From: JADCRZ01 sp965200945
GTDB lineage: Bacteria; Bacteroidota; Bacteroidia; Chitinophagales; Chitinophagaceae
Assembly (NCBI GenBank): GCA_965200945.1
Contig: OZ241749.1
Location: 4,092,001 to 4,156,000 of the forward strand
DNA length: 64,000 bases
Direction of reading: 5' to 3'
The notes under the pieces were generated by a model. The model did no database searches. It worked only from the letters and a program-made list of their open reading frames with translations, and was not told the DNA's origin. Below, piece by piece: positions 44,161 through 53,889 of the stretch (the first letter of the stretch is position 1; each line of letters begins with the position of its first letter). A program made the translations under genes and the position numbers.

Positions 44161-47100
44161 CTATTCCTTGATGATCTTGCCTGTATAGGTGATCCTTCCG
44201 TTCTGAACGATCGTTACCGTATACATTCCTTTGGCCCATCCTCTCGTGTTGATCTCATTGCGGCCGCCAGTGATGTAAACCTGTGTCATCGGCCGTCCCA
44301 GCACATCATAAATGCTCATCAGCTGGCGTGCAGTGCCTTCCGCCTGTACGATCAGCCGGTCGGTTACCGGATTCGGATAGGTGGTGATCGATGATGTACC
44401 GCAGCTATTCGTGACCGTTACCACATCACCGATGGTGGATCTGCCCGTTGCATCGGTTTGCCTGATGCGGTAGTAAACAGTTCCTCCGGCCGGTGCATTG
44501 TGGGTGTAACTGTACGTCTGCGTGGTACTGCTGCTGCCCTTCGCTTTTACGGTAGCCAGGTCGATGTACTTGCTGCCGGTTGCGCTGTATTCAACCGTGA
44601 ACTCCCTGGTATTTTGTTCCTGGCTGGTTTGCCATTGCACCTGTACCTGGCAGTTGCGCGCTGTGGCCGTGGTGGCTCCCGGAGCAGCCGGCGCCGCCGC
44701 AACAGCCGCACCGCCCGATGTATTGGTTAACTGGAAGCCCAGTGCCGGATAAGCCGGGCCCACACTGCAGGTGACCGTATACTGGCCCGCTGTTGCGTTG
44801 GCGGTAAACACCGGTGAGGTAGCGTACCCTGCCGCATCCGTGAGGGCAACCGCCGTAAGCGACTGTGCCGGGAATCTACCGCTGGCCCCGTTGGCTGGTG
44901 CGCTGAAGAACAGCGAGTCTCCTGCAATGAAATTGCCTGATTCGGCGATGCGTGCCTGCAGTGTCTGTGCAAAAGAAGTATTCACCAGGGTGCTCTGGGG
45001 CGAACCACGCGTGATCAGATATACGTAGTTCACTTCCACTGCCCCGATGTCGGCCCTGCTGCCGATCACACGTGCATAGTTGCGCTGGTCGAGCCCTGCG
45101 GTGAGTACGGAATCACCCGCATTGATCACCGCACTGTTCGATTGCGGTATCATCACAGGTGTTGTGCCGCCATAACTGCGGAGCGGGAACAGTTTTGGTT
45201 TTACGCCTGTGCGGTTGTGTGCGGTAACTCCCGTTATGGTGGCGCCTGCCGTGCTTTCGATCAGGTTGAAATCGGCAGAGGCAATGGCCGTTCCGAAGAT
45301 ATCCGGACCAGAGCCACCGGATCCAACCAGTTTTCCGCCTGCGATGATGGTATTCCTGAAGCTGAACGTACCGCCGTCCTTGTAAAGATTGCCGCCAAAC
45401 GAAGCGGTATTGCCGTAGATGGTGCAATTGACCAACGTAACGGATGCGAACATATAAATGGCACCGCCTGCACCAAGCGCCCCTGCCGTGTTACCGGTAA
45501 TGGTGCTGTTGGTGACTCTCATTGCGCCGAGATAGTTGGTAATGCCACCACCGTCTACATAAGAGGTATTGTTGTAGATGGAACTCCGGTCGATGGAAAC
45601 GGTTCCGCCTTCATTGTCGATTGCACCGCCTTCGCCATAATAGGTCAGCGAGGCATCGCTGTTTGCAATCGCACAGCCCGTGATGTTTACGATACCGGAA
45701 GTTATCAGGATACCGCCCCCACCGTACAGCGACGATGCCTGCGGCGTACCATCGGTGATGGTCAATCCCGATATGTTCACCGTGGAGGTCGCGCCCGCTG
45801 TTATGTTGAAGATGCGCGACAGGTTGCTGCCGCTGATGGTCAGTTTGTCGGCTCCGGGCCCGTTGATCGTAACGCCCTGGTTGATGGGCAGTTCACCGCT
45901 GGTAAGCCTGATGTAACTCACACCCTGGTCGAAAGTGATGATGGTACCGGGGCAGGTAAGGCTGAGCGCCTCACGCAGTGTTCCGGCGCCGCTGTCGGCG
46001 TCGCTGGTAACCACCACGGTGGGCGGACAGAAATTGGTGAGCTGGAAGCTGGCCGGTGGCAGACCGTTCACGTTGGCCGTAACGGTGTAACTGCCCGTGA
46101 CTGCATTGGCGGTGATGGTGGTTGAGCCGGCAACGCCGTTGCTGTTCGTAACAACGGTATCCGCAGGTGAGCCTCCTGCAAACAGGCCGCTGGCGCCGGT
46201 TGCGGGCGCGGTAAAGATCACCTTCACTCCCGGCAGCGGATTGCCTCCGGCATCTTTCACCGTAGCCTGCAGCCCCTGGGCAAAAGCTTTGCCGGGGTAG
46301 GCCGACTGTGGCGTGCCATACGTGGCTGCCACCGATGCCGGCGGGTTCCCGGCGATCACCAGGGTATACGTGTTGGTATCTGAAGTACAACCTGCGGGAT
46401 CAATTGCAATTACGGAAATGGGGAAGCTTCCGGCCTGTGTGGGTGTGCCGCGGAGCGTACTGCCCGAGAAGGAAAGTCCGGCAGGAAGGTTGCCCTTGAC
46501 GGCAAAGCTGAAGACGCCGCTGCCGCTGCCTCCCGTGGCCGTGAAAGATTGCGTGTAGGGTGTACCGGTAGCCCCGCTCGCAATGGCAGGAGTAGTGATC
46601 ACCACCGGATTGCAGGAAGGCCCGCTTGAGCAGATGCTGTACAACACACTCAGCGTATAAGCCGCACCCGAATCTGCACCCGGGGTAACCGCATGAACAA
46701 CGACCGTGAATTTTTTGCCTGCCGCAACATTGATGGCGAATGACTGCGACGTGTTCGACAGCCCTGCATCCCCCAGGTAGTGCAGGAGCGGCGACGCCGG
46801 TACATAACCGCTGTCGTTGTACGCAGCTGTAAAAATGTCGATTCCGCTTGTGCTGTTGAAGGAAACCGTGACGCAGGAGCTTGTCGGGCTCTGGTTGGTG
46901 AATGTGTATGCATCGTATGCACGTGCACCTGTAGTAGCGGTAAGTGTAACAGTTTTGCGCAGGCCGCAGGAAGACGCAACTCCATCGCGGGAAATTCTAC
47001 CGGTCTGGAAACCGGTCGCAGAGGTATAATCCACGCTCACAGGAGGGGTTGTGCCTAGTTTGGACGACACATTCGCCCCCCTGGTTGTTCCCAGGATAAG

Positions 47101-49449
47101 AGAGAATTGGAAGGTCTGCGGACTGACTCCGCCGATAAACGACACCGTTACATAAAAATTGAGGACCGTGCCGCACGCGACCGACCGGTTTATGGCAATG
47201 GAAAACGGCGTGATGGCATTGCTGGCGCTGGCGCCTATGCCTATGTTTCCGTAGGAAGCTGTGCTCTTTAAAATGGTGACACCTGGTGTGTTGGTGGAAA
47301 TGGTGGCGGTTACACCGGTGGTTGGCGCAAGGGAGCCGTTGGTCAGCTGCACCACAAGCGTACCCAGTTCACCCGGATCGAGAAAACCGTTGCCGTTGCT
47401 GAAGGAGCCTTCGGTGACCGTAACAGCTCCGAGCGTAAGGGTTGCCAGGGGTGTCGGGTTCACGGCCTGCATGGCCTGAAAAGCCTGAACGATGCCCGAT
47501 CCGCTCACATTGTCCCATCCCGTCGATTCGATGTCGAGCGCGGTGGTGGTAAGGATCGTCCTGATCTGGGCAGAAGTAAGTGCAGGATTGGCCGATTTGA
47601 GCAAAGCGGCAATGGCGCCGGCATGCGGCGCTGCTGCAGACGTTCCGTAAAACGGGTTCAGTCCGCTGGTGGGATCCAGCGTGGTCGACACGCCATCGGC
47701 TGCCGTGATATCGGGCTTGTTGCGCACGTTGCCGCCACCGGTGGCAAACAGGAAATTGCCCGGTGTGATGGGCGTTCCGTCGGCGTTGAAGAAGATACGT
47801 CGCGGACCGTCGGATGTAAACAGTTCCACTTTATTGGCGGTCGTAAAAGCGTTGGGGTAAGGACCGGTAGGGTAGCCCACGTCAAAAGGCTGGGCTGCCG
47901 GTGTGGCGGCCACGCTGAAAGCGCTTGCTGCTGCGGAGTGTCCGTAGGTTTGCCCCGTGGTTGCCACGGAAAGTGTTCCCCTGTTTGTATTGAGGTTGAA
48001 TGCCAGCTTCTGTGCGGCAGCTGCCTTGAAAACGACCAGGCGGTCGCCGGCAACAAGTGTGATGGCGCTGAACCCTTCAAAAGGATCCTGCGTTCCCGAT
48101 TGGATATTGGTGGAAGAAGCTTTCACCACACCGGCTGCACTCACCAGGAAAAGATCATAATCGTTTGTGGACTTCCCCATGGGGTCGGCCCATTTCAGGT
48201 CGTACAAGTTGCCTGTTTCGGTGATGATATCACCGTTCAGCGGACTGGCTACGGTGCCGAAGTTGTGGATGGTGCCGGCTTTGAGGCTTCCGGTGAATAC
48301 GGGAGAACCGGTATCGTTGAAGTCGCCTTCCCATACGCCAGCCGTATTTTTTGCCACGGAACCTTCGTTGCCCGTTGCGGAAAAGTACAGGGCGCCGCTG
48401 GCAGTTACCGTATTTACAGCCTGCGCCACGATGCCATCCTGAAATACCGGTTCGTCGTAATAGCCGATGTCGTCGATGATGATATCGCAGTTGTAAGGGG
48501 CGTTCCTCAAGGCAATGATATTGGTGGCGAAGCTGGCTTCGCTGATATCGGCTGTGGCAAAGAACAGCTGTGCTTTCGGTGCCAGGTCGTGCACGATCTG
48601 CAGCATGGCCCTTCCTTCATCTCCGCCGGCAGGGTCATCTACCAGCACTGTGACCGGAGCGGTGTTGCCGAGCGGGTTGCCGGGGCCTGGGAGGTTGCCG
48701 GTAGCAATATCATCGGGCGCTTCGCCGGTTGCGTTGTAGCTGTCGGATATCACCCCGATGCGGATTCCCTGTCCGGCATACCCGTAGCGGTTCCTTGCGT
48801 CATCGGCCCGGTGTGTACGGTCGCCCTGGGAGGTAACGGTGCCGGCCAGTGCTTCGGAAGCCTGGTTGGCGCCGGGAGATTGCATGTATTTTTTTATTGC
48901 ATCTGTAACCCTGGCTGCACGTTCGGCAAATGAAATTTTATGCGGGTTGAATCCATCCGTTCCGGTTGCTGTGCTGAGTCTGTTTACCGGACGGTTTGTT
49001 CCGATGGTAACGGCTTCCACGGCTGGTTTAATAAAGGAAACTTCCGGATACCCGGCCACGGTTTCCACCCGGTTCAAATTTATCTGTGCCCTGATGGAAT
49101 GGTATGGAGGCGATGCAAAGATGATCAGTGCACCGATCGATTTGAGTTTGTTGATCAGCTCGTTGGTTACAGTAGCGGTGATGTCTACTTTGAGGATGCC
49201 GTTCTTGTCGGCGTTTACCGATACAGGGTCGAGGTCGATGCCCGCGGTCATTTTAATGCCGTTCAATTCCCGTGAGGCCTGAAGGAGCTGGGACGAGATC
49301 TTCCGTTGTACGGGGGTACGGGAGGCTTTTTCATCGAGGAGTGACTGGATCTGGCGCATAGTGACCGGCTGAAGCTGGGCCAGCAGCGGCGATGCAATGA
49401 GGAAGAAGAGGGCAAGGAGTAGCGTACGGGTAGACATACTCTGGTTCAT
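44161..49449 (-). CDS. Secreted S8 subtilase with beta-helix, Ig-like and T9SS sorting domains
   Basis: A 1762-residue exported protease. The signal peptide is about 1-24 and a pro-region covers about 25-220. The catalytic triad is Asp236 in GVISDSYN, His287 in LQIVHDLAP and Ser at about 604 in GTSAAAPH. Then follow a beta-sandwich region, an Ig-like (He_PIG) domain near 970-1060, a Big-type domain near 1065-1165, a right-handed beta-helix (about 1170-1400, with repeated GGG and NxTI rungs), a second Big-like domain, a fibronectin-like domain and a type IX sorting domain from about 1685 (TTYPNPVTDRLIV). It probably degrades protein outside the cell or on its surface. The whole order is in one intact frame. 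Confidence 0.9.
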   Translation of the reverse strand: MNQSMSTRTLLLALFFLIASPLLAQLQPVTMRQIQSLLDEKASRTPVQRKISSQLLQASRELNGIKMTAGIDLDPVSVNADKNGILKVDITATVTNELINKLKSIGALIIFASPPYHSIRAQINLNRVETVAGYPEVSFIKPAVEAVTIGTNRPVNRLSTATGTDGFNPHKISFAERAARVTDAIKKYMQSPGANQASEALAGTVTSQGDRTHRADDARNRYGYAGQGIRIGVISDSYNATGEAPDDIATGNLPGPGNPLGNTAPVTVLVDDPAGGDEGRAMLQIVHDLAPKAQLFFATADISEASFATNIIALRNAPYNCDIIIDDIGYYDEPVFQDGIVAQAVNTVTASGALYFSATGNEGSVAKNTAGVWEGDFNDTGSPVFTGSLKAGTIHNFGTVASPLNGDIITETGNLYDLKWADPMGKSTNDYDLFLVSAAGVVKASSTNIQSGTQDPFEGFSAITLVAGDRLVVFKAAAAQKLAFNLNTNRGTLSVATTGQTYGHSAAASAFSVAATPAAQPFDVGYPTGPYPNAFTTANKVELFTSDGPRRIFFNADGTPITPGNFLFATGGGNVRNKPDITAADGVSTTLDPTSGLNPFYGTSAAAPHAGAIAALLKSANPALTSAQIRTILTTTALDIESTGWDNVSGSGIVQAFQAMQAVNPTPLATLTLGAVTVTEGSFSNGNGFLDPGELGTLVVQLTNGSLAPTTGVTATISTNTPGVTILKSTASYGNIGIGASASNAITPFSIAINRSVACGTVLNFYVTVSFIGGVSPQTFQFSLILGTTRGANVSSKLGTTPPVSVDYTSATGFQTGRISRDGVASSCGLRKTVTLTATTGARAYDAYTFTNQSPTSSCVTVSFNSTSGIDIFTAAYNDSGYVPASPLLHYLGDAGLSNTSQSFAINVAAGKKFTVVVHAVTPGADSGAAYTLSVLYSICSSGPSCNPVVITTPAIASGATGTPYTQSFTATGGSGSGVFSFAVKGNLPAGLSFSGSTLRGTPTQAGSFPISVIAIDPAGCTSDTNTYTLVIAGNPPASVAATYGTPQSAYPGKAFAQGLQATVKDAGGNPLPGVKVIFTAPATGASGLFAGGSPADTVVTNSNGVAGSTTITANAVTGSYTVTANVNGLPPASFQLTNFCPPTVVVTSDADSGAGTLREALSLTCPGTIITFDQGVSYIRLTSGELPINQGVTINGPGADKLTISGSNLSRIFNITAGATSTVNISGLTITDGTPQASSLYGGGGILITSGIVNITGCAIANSDASLTYYGEGGAIDNEGGTVSIDRSSIYNNTSYVDGGGITNYLGAMRVTNSTITGNTAGALGAGGAIYMFASVTLVNCTIYGNTASFGGNLYKDGGTFSFRNTIIAGGKLVGSGGSGPDIFGTAIASADFNLIESTAGATITGVTAHNRTGVKPKLFPLRSYGGTTPVMIPQSNSAVINAGDSVLTAGLDQRNYARVIGSRADIGAVEVNYVYLITRGSPQSTLVNTSFAQTLQARIAESGNFIAGDSLFFSAPANGASGRFPAQSLTAVALTDAAGYATSPVFTANATAGQYTVTCSVGPAYPALGFQLTNTSGGAAVAAAPAAPGATTATARNCQVQVQWQTSQEQNTREFTVEYSATGSKYIDLATVKAKGSSSTTQTYSYTHNAPAGGTVYYRIRQTDATGRSTIGDVVTVTNSCGTSSITTYPNPVTDRLIVQAEGTARQLMSIYDVLGRPMTQVYITGGRNEINTRGWAKGMYTVTIVQNGRITYTGKIIKE

Positions 49450-50028
49450 ACAGTAGTTTTGGTAAGTGAAGGTTGAAATCTGAACAGGGTACGGAAAAAA
49501 GGGAAGTAAAAGCTGCTACCCGTTTGCATGGTGGCCGGTTGAAAAAAAGCAAATATTTTCGTGATCCGGGCTTTTTCGAATGGTATCAATGAAAAACAAA
49601 AAATCGGGGTAACGGAGAAGTTGGATAAGTCCGGATAAGCTTTCAGGGAAACATGTAGATCCAGGTAGTCGCTGCTACTAATATACAAAGAACTGATATT
49701 GAATAGGAAATTGCAGAGAAATTTATTTTTCAGTATTCTGGCAGGCTGCAGCCTAAGAATTTCACGAGAGGAGGTCTATAGAGGTTACGGCAGCTCTTGA
49801 GGTTATAACCATGGTTTTGTTTTATGCCGGTGTAACAAACTGTTGAACCCTGAAAATATTATATTTTATGTTACAATTGCAGGGTTAGGTTATCATGATG
49901 TATTGATACGACGGAGCAATGAAAGGTGCATTGCATACCGATGCATCTGTAAATTTGATTTTTGTCTTGCAGGTCCGCGGATTGCTGAGTATATTTCATA
50001 AAGCTTTGCTGCTACTCAACACTGCCAT
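49450..50028. other. 579-base divergent intergenic region
   Basis: No gene is supported. TAAATTTG at 49950-49957 is a TAnnTTTG element about 70 bases before the next gene, preceded by a small palindromic stretch (TGCATTGCATACCGATGCA). Nothing else recognisable was seen. Confidence 0.5.
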
Positions 50029-50610
50029 ATGCGATCATTCTACTTGTTTGTTACGCTCCTGTCCGCCATCACAGTTTTCTCGCAGGAAACACGAAGGCCG
50101 TTCCCGAAAGAAATAATCCTCAAATCGAACCTCCTGAGCCTGCTGGCACAGCGGCCCACATTCTCCATAGAAAAAGTGCTTCCCGGCAATTTTACCGCTG
50201 AAGTTTCCTTTGTGCAGGGCCAATTCAACCACATCCTGTTTACTGACCATGTTGATTACAAAGGGTATTTGCTAAGGGTGAAGAAACATTTCAGTGATAT
50301 CAAACCAGGTTCGGCAAGCCTGTATGGAGGTTTATATCTGGGAACATTAAAAAGGAGGATTTACACAGCGCCGGGCCGCTTCGAAATCGGCAACCTGTAT
50401 TCTTCTCCCGGCCGAGACTTTTCGGCCAACTCCATCCGCGGCGGCGAATCGTTGGGGTGCATGTATATTTCGAAGAGCAGAATAGTGATCGACGCGCTGA
50501 TAAGCCTGGGGTACGGAAGATATGTAAAAGTGTATAAAACCGATTCCAGCCATGACCCGAAAGCCTATCTGGATGCGCAGGTGTGGTTGAGTGTGGGATA
50601 TTGTTTTTAG
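50029..50610 (+). CDS. Exported DUF3575-like outer-membrane-type protein
   Basis: A 193-residue protein with a signal peptide (about 1-18, cleavage near VFSQ). The remainder alternates hydrophobic and polar residues like a small beta-barrel and ends in the aromatic ...LSVGYCF, suited to outer-membrane insertion. The NLLSLLAQRPTFSIEK segment resembles DUF3575-type proteins. Function unknown. A terminator shared with tRNA-Phe lies 70 bases after the stop. Confidence 0.65.
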   Translation: MRSFYLFVTLLSAITVFSQETRRPFPKEIILKSNLLSLLAQRPTFSIEKVLPGNFTAEVSFVQGQFNHILFTDHVDYKGYLLRVKKHFSDIKPGSASLYGGLYLGTLKRRIYTAPGRFEIGNLYSSPGRDFSANSIRGGESLGCMYISKSRIVIDALISLGYGRYVKVYKTDSSHDPKAYLDAQVWLSVGYCF

Positions 50611-50680
50611 CAGGAATAAAAAGCAGACCCGGTATTTAAAGAGCAGGTGAAATTTTACGGTTCAGCAAAACCCTAAAAAC

Positions 50681-50713
50681 AAAAAACCTCATAAATGACT
50701 CATGAGGTTTTTT
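50681..50713. terminator. Terminator of tRNA-Phe, bidirectional
   Basis: AAAAAACCTCAT pairs perfectly with ATGAGGTTTTTT around 9 bases. On the minus strand it lies directly after the tRNA, with a long T-run. It can also end the plus-strand gene. Confidence 0.9.
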
Positions 50714-50716
50714 CCG

Positions 50717-50789
50717 TGGTGTGAGCCGGGATCGAACCGGCGACACAAGGATTTTCAGTCCTTTGCTCTACCGACTGAGCTACCGCACC
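50717..50789 (-). tRNA. tRNA-Phe (GAA)
   Basis: A 73-base cloverleaf on the minus strand. The D arm is GCTC...GAGC. The anticodon stem AAGGA/TCCTT holds loop CTGAAAA with anticodon GAA. The T arm is GCCGG-TTCGATC-CCGGC. CCA is not encoded. The acceptor pairs GGTGCGG with TCACACC, giving one C5-A68 mismatch and a G7-U66 wobble. Confidence 0.95.
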
Positions 50790-50821
50790 ATCTCCCAAGC
50801 CATAAAGGTTGACCGGGAGTG

Positions 50822-50829
50822 CAAAAATA
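50822..50829 (-). promoter_or_regulatory. -7 element of tRNA-Phe promoter
   Basis: TATTTTTG on the minus strand fits TAnnTTTG and lies about 32 bases upstream of the tRNA 5' end. Confidence 0.5.
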
Positions 50830-50973
50830 GGGGATTCTCCCAAATTCCGCGACAAACCGGAAAAAAATTCTCGGGCTCTTTTCACCCACTAAATAACCCA
50901 CCGGTACAACCGGATTTTAGGTAATTTACAACCAACGATCCGCCTTATTCTCAGGGGCAATTTATGATGTTGC

Positions 50974-50997
50974 AACATTTACTCCTGCGTAAATGTT
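50974..50997. promoter_or_regulatory. Perfect 9-bp inverted repeat upstream of ABC exporter
   Basis: AACATTTAC and GTAAATGTT flank TCCTGC. A second, imperfect half-site GCCTGCGTAATATTGTA follows, so CCTGCGTAA occurs twice about 20 bases apart. It lies 85 bases before the ABC exporter ATG. It could be an operator; the regulator is unknown. Confidence 0.45.
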
Positions 50998-51081
50998 ATA
51001 TGCCTGCGTAATATTGTATCCTCATTTTTAGTTATAACACATGTCACGCTGCCAAAACAACGTCAGCTTAAATCATACTGC

Positions 51082-52929
51082 ATGAAACTACTGTATATCT
51101 ACCTCAAACCCTACAAATGGATGATCGGCCTCTCCCTGCTGCTCGCCGCCATCAACCAGGTCTTCTCCATGCTCGATCCCCACTTCATGGGTATCATCAT
51201 CGATAAATTCGCTGCCCACCCTCACCAGAAGGGCTTCTACAACAGCAAACACGATTTCGTGCCGCAAAGCGTGCGCTCACAGTCGGAATTCTTTATGGAC
51301 GTGCTTCACTACCTCGGCATCATGATCGGCGTCGCCATGGTCTCCCGCATCGCCAAAGCCTTCCAGGATTACGTCGTAAACGTGGTCGTCCAGAAATTCG
51401 GGGCCAGCCTCTTCACCGACGGACTCAAGCATTCCATGAAACTGCCTTACCAGGATTTTGAAGACCAGCGCAGCGGCGAAACACTCAGCATCCTGCAAAA
51501 AGTAAGGACCGACACCGAGCGCTTTATCACCTCTTTTATCAATGTCGTATTTGGGATCATAGTGGGTGTGGTGTTCGTAACCATTTACTCTTTCAGCCTT
51601 CACTGGGCCATCATGCCTATCTATATGGTCGGCATCCTGATGCTGGCGCTGCTCACCAGCGTGCTGAGCAGGAAGATCAAAGGCATCCAGAAAACCATCG
51701 TCGCCGAAACCACCTCGCTGGCCGGCTCCACCACCGAATCGCTCCGTAACATCGAACTGGTGAAAAGTCTTGGACTCACCGAGCAGGAAGTAAAAAGGCT
51801 GAACAACAACACCTACAAGATACTCGGACTGGAAATCAAAAAAGTAAAGAGCATCCGCTCGCTCAGCTTTATCCAGGGGACGTTCGTGAACCTGCTTCGC
51901 CAGGTGATCATGTTCACCCTGCTGTACCTGATCTTTCAGGATGTGCTCACCACCGGTAAGCTGATGACGCTCACCTTCTACTCCTTCTTTATTTTCGGAC
52001 CGCTGCAGGAAATCGGCAACATCATCCTCTCGTACCGGGAGGCGCAGGCTTCGCTCCTGAACTTCGACAAGCTCATGAAAAAGAAGCCCGAGCCGAAACC
52101 GCTCGATCCGCTGCCCATCGGCAACCTGCAGGAGCTGGAATTTTCCAACGTACACTTCAAACACCAGACAGCCCAGCTGCCTGCCCTCGATAACATCAGC
52201 TTCGATGTAAAGACCGGTGAAACCATCGCCTTTGTTGGCCCCTCCGGTTCCGGAAAAACGACCCTCGTCAAACTGCTGGTCGGACTCTACCGCCCGCAGG
52301 AAGGCGAGATCCTTTTCAACGGGGTTCATGGCCACGACATCGATTTCGATACCCTGCGCACCCAGATTGGTTTTGTAACGCAGGATACACAGCTGTTTGC
52401 CGGCACCATCAAGGAAAACCTCCTGTTTGTAAACCCCGAAGCCACCGACGAAGACCTGCAGGACGCCCTGCGCAAAGCGGCCTGCTACAACCTGCTCGCA
52501 CGGGCCGACAAAGGGATCGACACCCTGATCGGTGAAGGCGGCATCAAAGTGTCGGGCGGGGAAAAACAGCGCTTATCAATCGCCAGGGCGCTGCTGCGTC
52601 ATCCGAAGCTGCTCATCTTCGACGAAGCTACTTCAGCCCTCGATTCCATCACCGAAGAAGAGATCACCTCCACCATCCGTTCCATCTCGGCACAGCGTGA
52701 ACAGATCACGATCCTGATCGCCCACCGGCTGTCGACCATCATGCATGCCGACCGCATCTATGTGCTGGAAAAAGGAAACGTGATCGAAACAGGTACCCAC
52801 GAAAAGCTGCTCGAAGAAAAAGGCCTCTATTACGCCATGTGGCGTCAGCAGATCGGGGAAAGAAAGAACAGTGCGAAGGATCCGGCCGTGCCGAACCGGC
52901 CACAGCCAAAAGCCGTCGGAACCGTATAA
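51082..52929 (+). CDS. ABC exporter, fused transmembrane and ATPase domains
   Basis: A 615-residue half-transporter expected to act as a dimer. Six helices lie at about 15-325. The ATPase domain has Walker A GPSGSGKTTL near 386-395, the signature VSGGEKQRLS near 493-502 and Walker B LLIFDEATSALD near 513-524. It belongs to the MsbA/multidrug-lipid exporter type. The substrate is not predictable. A palindrome in the leader suggests regulation. Confidence 0.93.
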   Translation: MKLLYIYLKPYKWMIGLSLLLAAINQVFSMLDPHFMGIIIDKFAAHPHQKGFYNSKHDFVPQSVRSQSEFFMDVLHYLGIMIGVAMVSRIAKAFQDYVVNVVVQKFGASLFTDGLKHSMKLPYQDFEDQRSGETLSILQKVRTDTERFITSFINVVFGIIVGVVFVTIYSFSLHWAIMPIYMVGILMLALLTSVLSRKIKGIQKTIVAETTSLAGSTTESLRNIELVKSLGLTEQEVKRLNNNTYKILGLEIKKVKSIRSLSFIQGTFVNLLRQVIMFTLLYLIFQDVLTTGKLMTLTFYSFFIFGPLQEIGNIILSYREAQASLLNFDKLMKKKPEPKPLDPLPIGNLQELEFSNVHFKHQTAQLPALDNISFDVKTGETIAFVGPSGSGKTTLVKLLVGLYRPQEGEILFNGVHGHDIDFDTLRTQIGFVTQDTQLFAGTIKENLLFVNPEATDEDLQDALRKAACYNLLARADKGIDTLIGEGGIKVSGGEKQRLSIARALLRHPKLLIFDEATSALDSITEEEITSTIRSISAQREQITILIAHRLSTIMHADRIYVLEKGNVIETGTHEKLLEEKGLYYAMWRQQIGERKNSAKDPAVPNRPQPKAVGTV

Positions 52930-52935
52930 GCCCTG

Positions 52936-53385
52936 CTAGTCTTCTTTATCGAACCGCTCTTTGATGCGGTCGATAATGGAGCCGGGTTGCTGCAGTTCCT
53001 CCATATCGCTCAGCTCTATCTCAAGGGCTTTGGTGCTGATATTGATCTCCGCCAGGGAAAGAAAAAGGGATATGAGCATGAACACCAGGCTGGTGGCGAA
53101 AGTGTAATCGGCCCAGGCGGAAAGCTGCTCGTATACGAAGAACATACTCAGCACACAAAGAAACAGGCTGATTACGCCAAAGCCCTGCATCAGCCTGATC
53201 AGCCGCAGCCTCAACCGCAGGTTCCTGATCTGCAGCAGCACGCCGCCCTTGTTCGTATGATCCTTGTATACCGAATGCAGATTCCGGATCAGGCTCGCAA
53301 GCGCGAGAAACCGGTTTGTATAAGCCAGCATCAGCAGGGAGATCGCCGGAAGTAGGAGCGCCGGCGTATTGATGGATAATTCCAT
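52936..53385 (-). CDS. DUF2721 domain-containing membrane protein
   Basis: A 149-residue protein with three hydrophobic segments (about 6-24, 66-88, 94-116). The N-terminal TPALLLPAISLLMLAYTNRFLALASLIR matches DUF2721. The C-terminal tail is charged. Function unknown. It converges on the ABC exporter with 6 bases between stops. Confidence 0.82.
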   Translation of the reverse strand: MELSINTPALLLPAISLLMLAYTNRFLALASLIRNLHSVYKDHTNKGGVLLQIRNLRLRLRLIRLMQGFGVISLFLCVLSMFFVYEQLSAWADYTFATSLVFMLISLFLSLAEINISTKALEIELSDMEELQQPGSIIDRIKERFDKED

Positions 53386-53889
53386 ATGCTAATGTAGCAA
53401 GTTTTGGCTCATGCGGTGCTTAGGAGCTGTACTACAGGCCATTCATCCGATCTTGTCTTCCTTGCACGGGCGCGGCAAGATCCTGAGAATGCAGGGGCAT
53501 TACCAGTTCGAAACGTTGCTATGCCATCCGGCGACACCTCCAAACACTTTGTTATTCCCGCCAGGCGCAGGCATCTGAGCGGAGGAGCAACGGCATGTAT
53601 GCAAGAGAGTCTGCAAGGCCTGCTGCCTAATAGCTGTCCCGTTCAATCTCTGAAGATCTTCGCGCGTACAGGGCGCAGCAGCGGGTGGTTATGCAGGCAT
53701 GCAACTGCGCCTGCGTAAATATGACAAGCAGGTCAGAGGTGCGAGCGGAGTAGATACCAACGTTTTGAACACTTATGGTGCCGCCAAGTGCTTACACCTG
53801 AGCAAGGATGACATCCCTCAAAAAGCACAAAGCGCTCCCCTCAGGAAGCGCTTTTTTTCATTATGCATGTGCAGGCAATCGTCGCAATG
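53386..53889. other. Unexplained 504-base region with a plus-strand terminator
   Basis: No frame on either strand reads like protein over useful length. It is GC-richer than other spacers and contains several self-complementary stretches (GCAGGC...GCCTGC near 53693-53714; CCGC...GCGG near 53560-53583). It ends in a strong plus-strand terminator at 53829-53858, although no plus-strand gene precedes it. An RNA gene or a decayed gene is possible. Confidence 0.45.
53829..53858 (+). terminator. Plus-strand intrinsic terminator without an obvious gene
   Basis: AAAGCGCT pairs with AGCGCTTT around 10 bases, followed by a T-run. It also lies just past the 3' end of the DUF1501 gene on the other strand, where it could act in reverse more weakly. 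Confidence 0.75.

Noticed and set aside
45142..46125. Long plus-strand frames opposite the subtilase gene (also 47623-48933)
   Set aside because: Low-complexity translations that result from the repetitive Gly/Thr/Asn coding of the true gene.
51277..52335. 352-codon frame antisense to the ABC exporter
   Set aside because: Shadow of a gene with clear ABC motifs.
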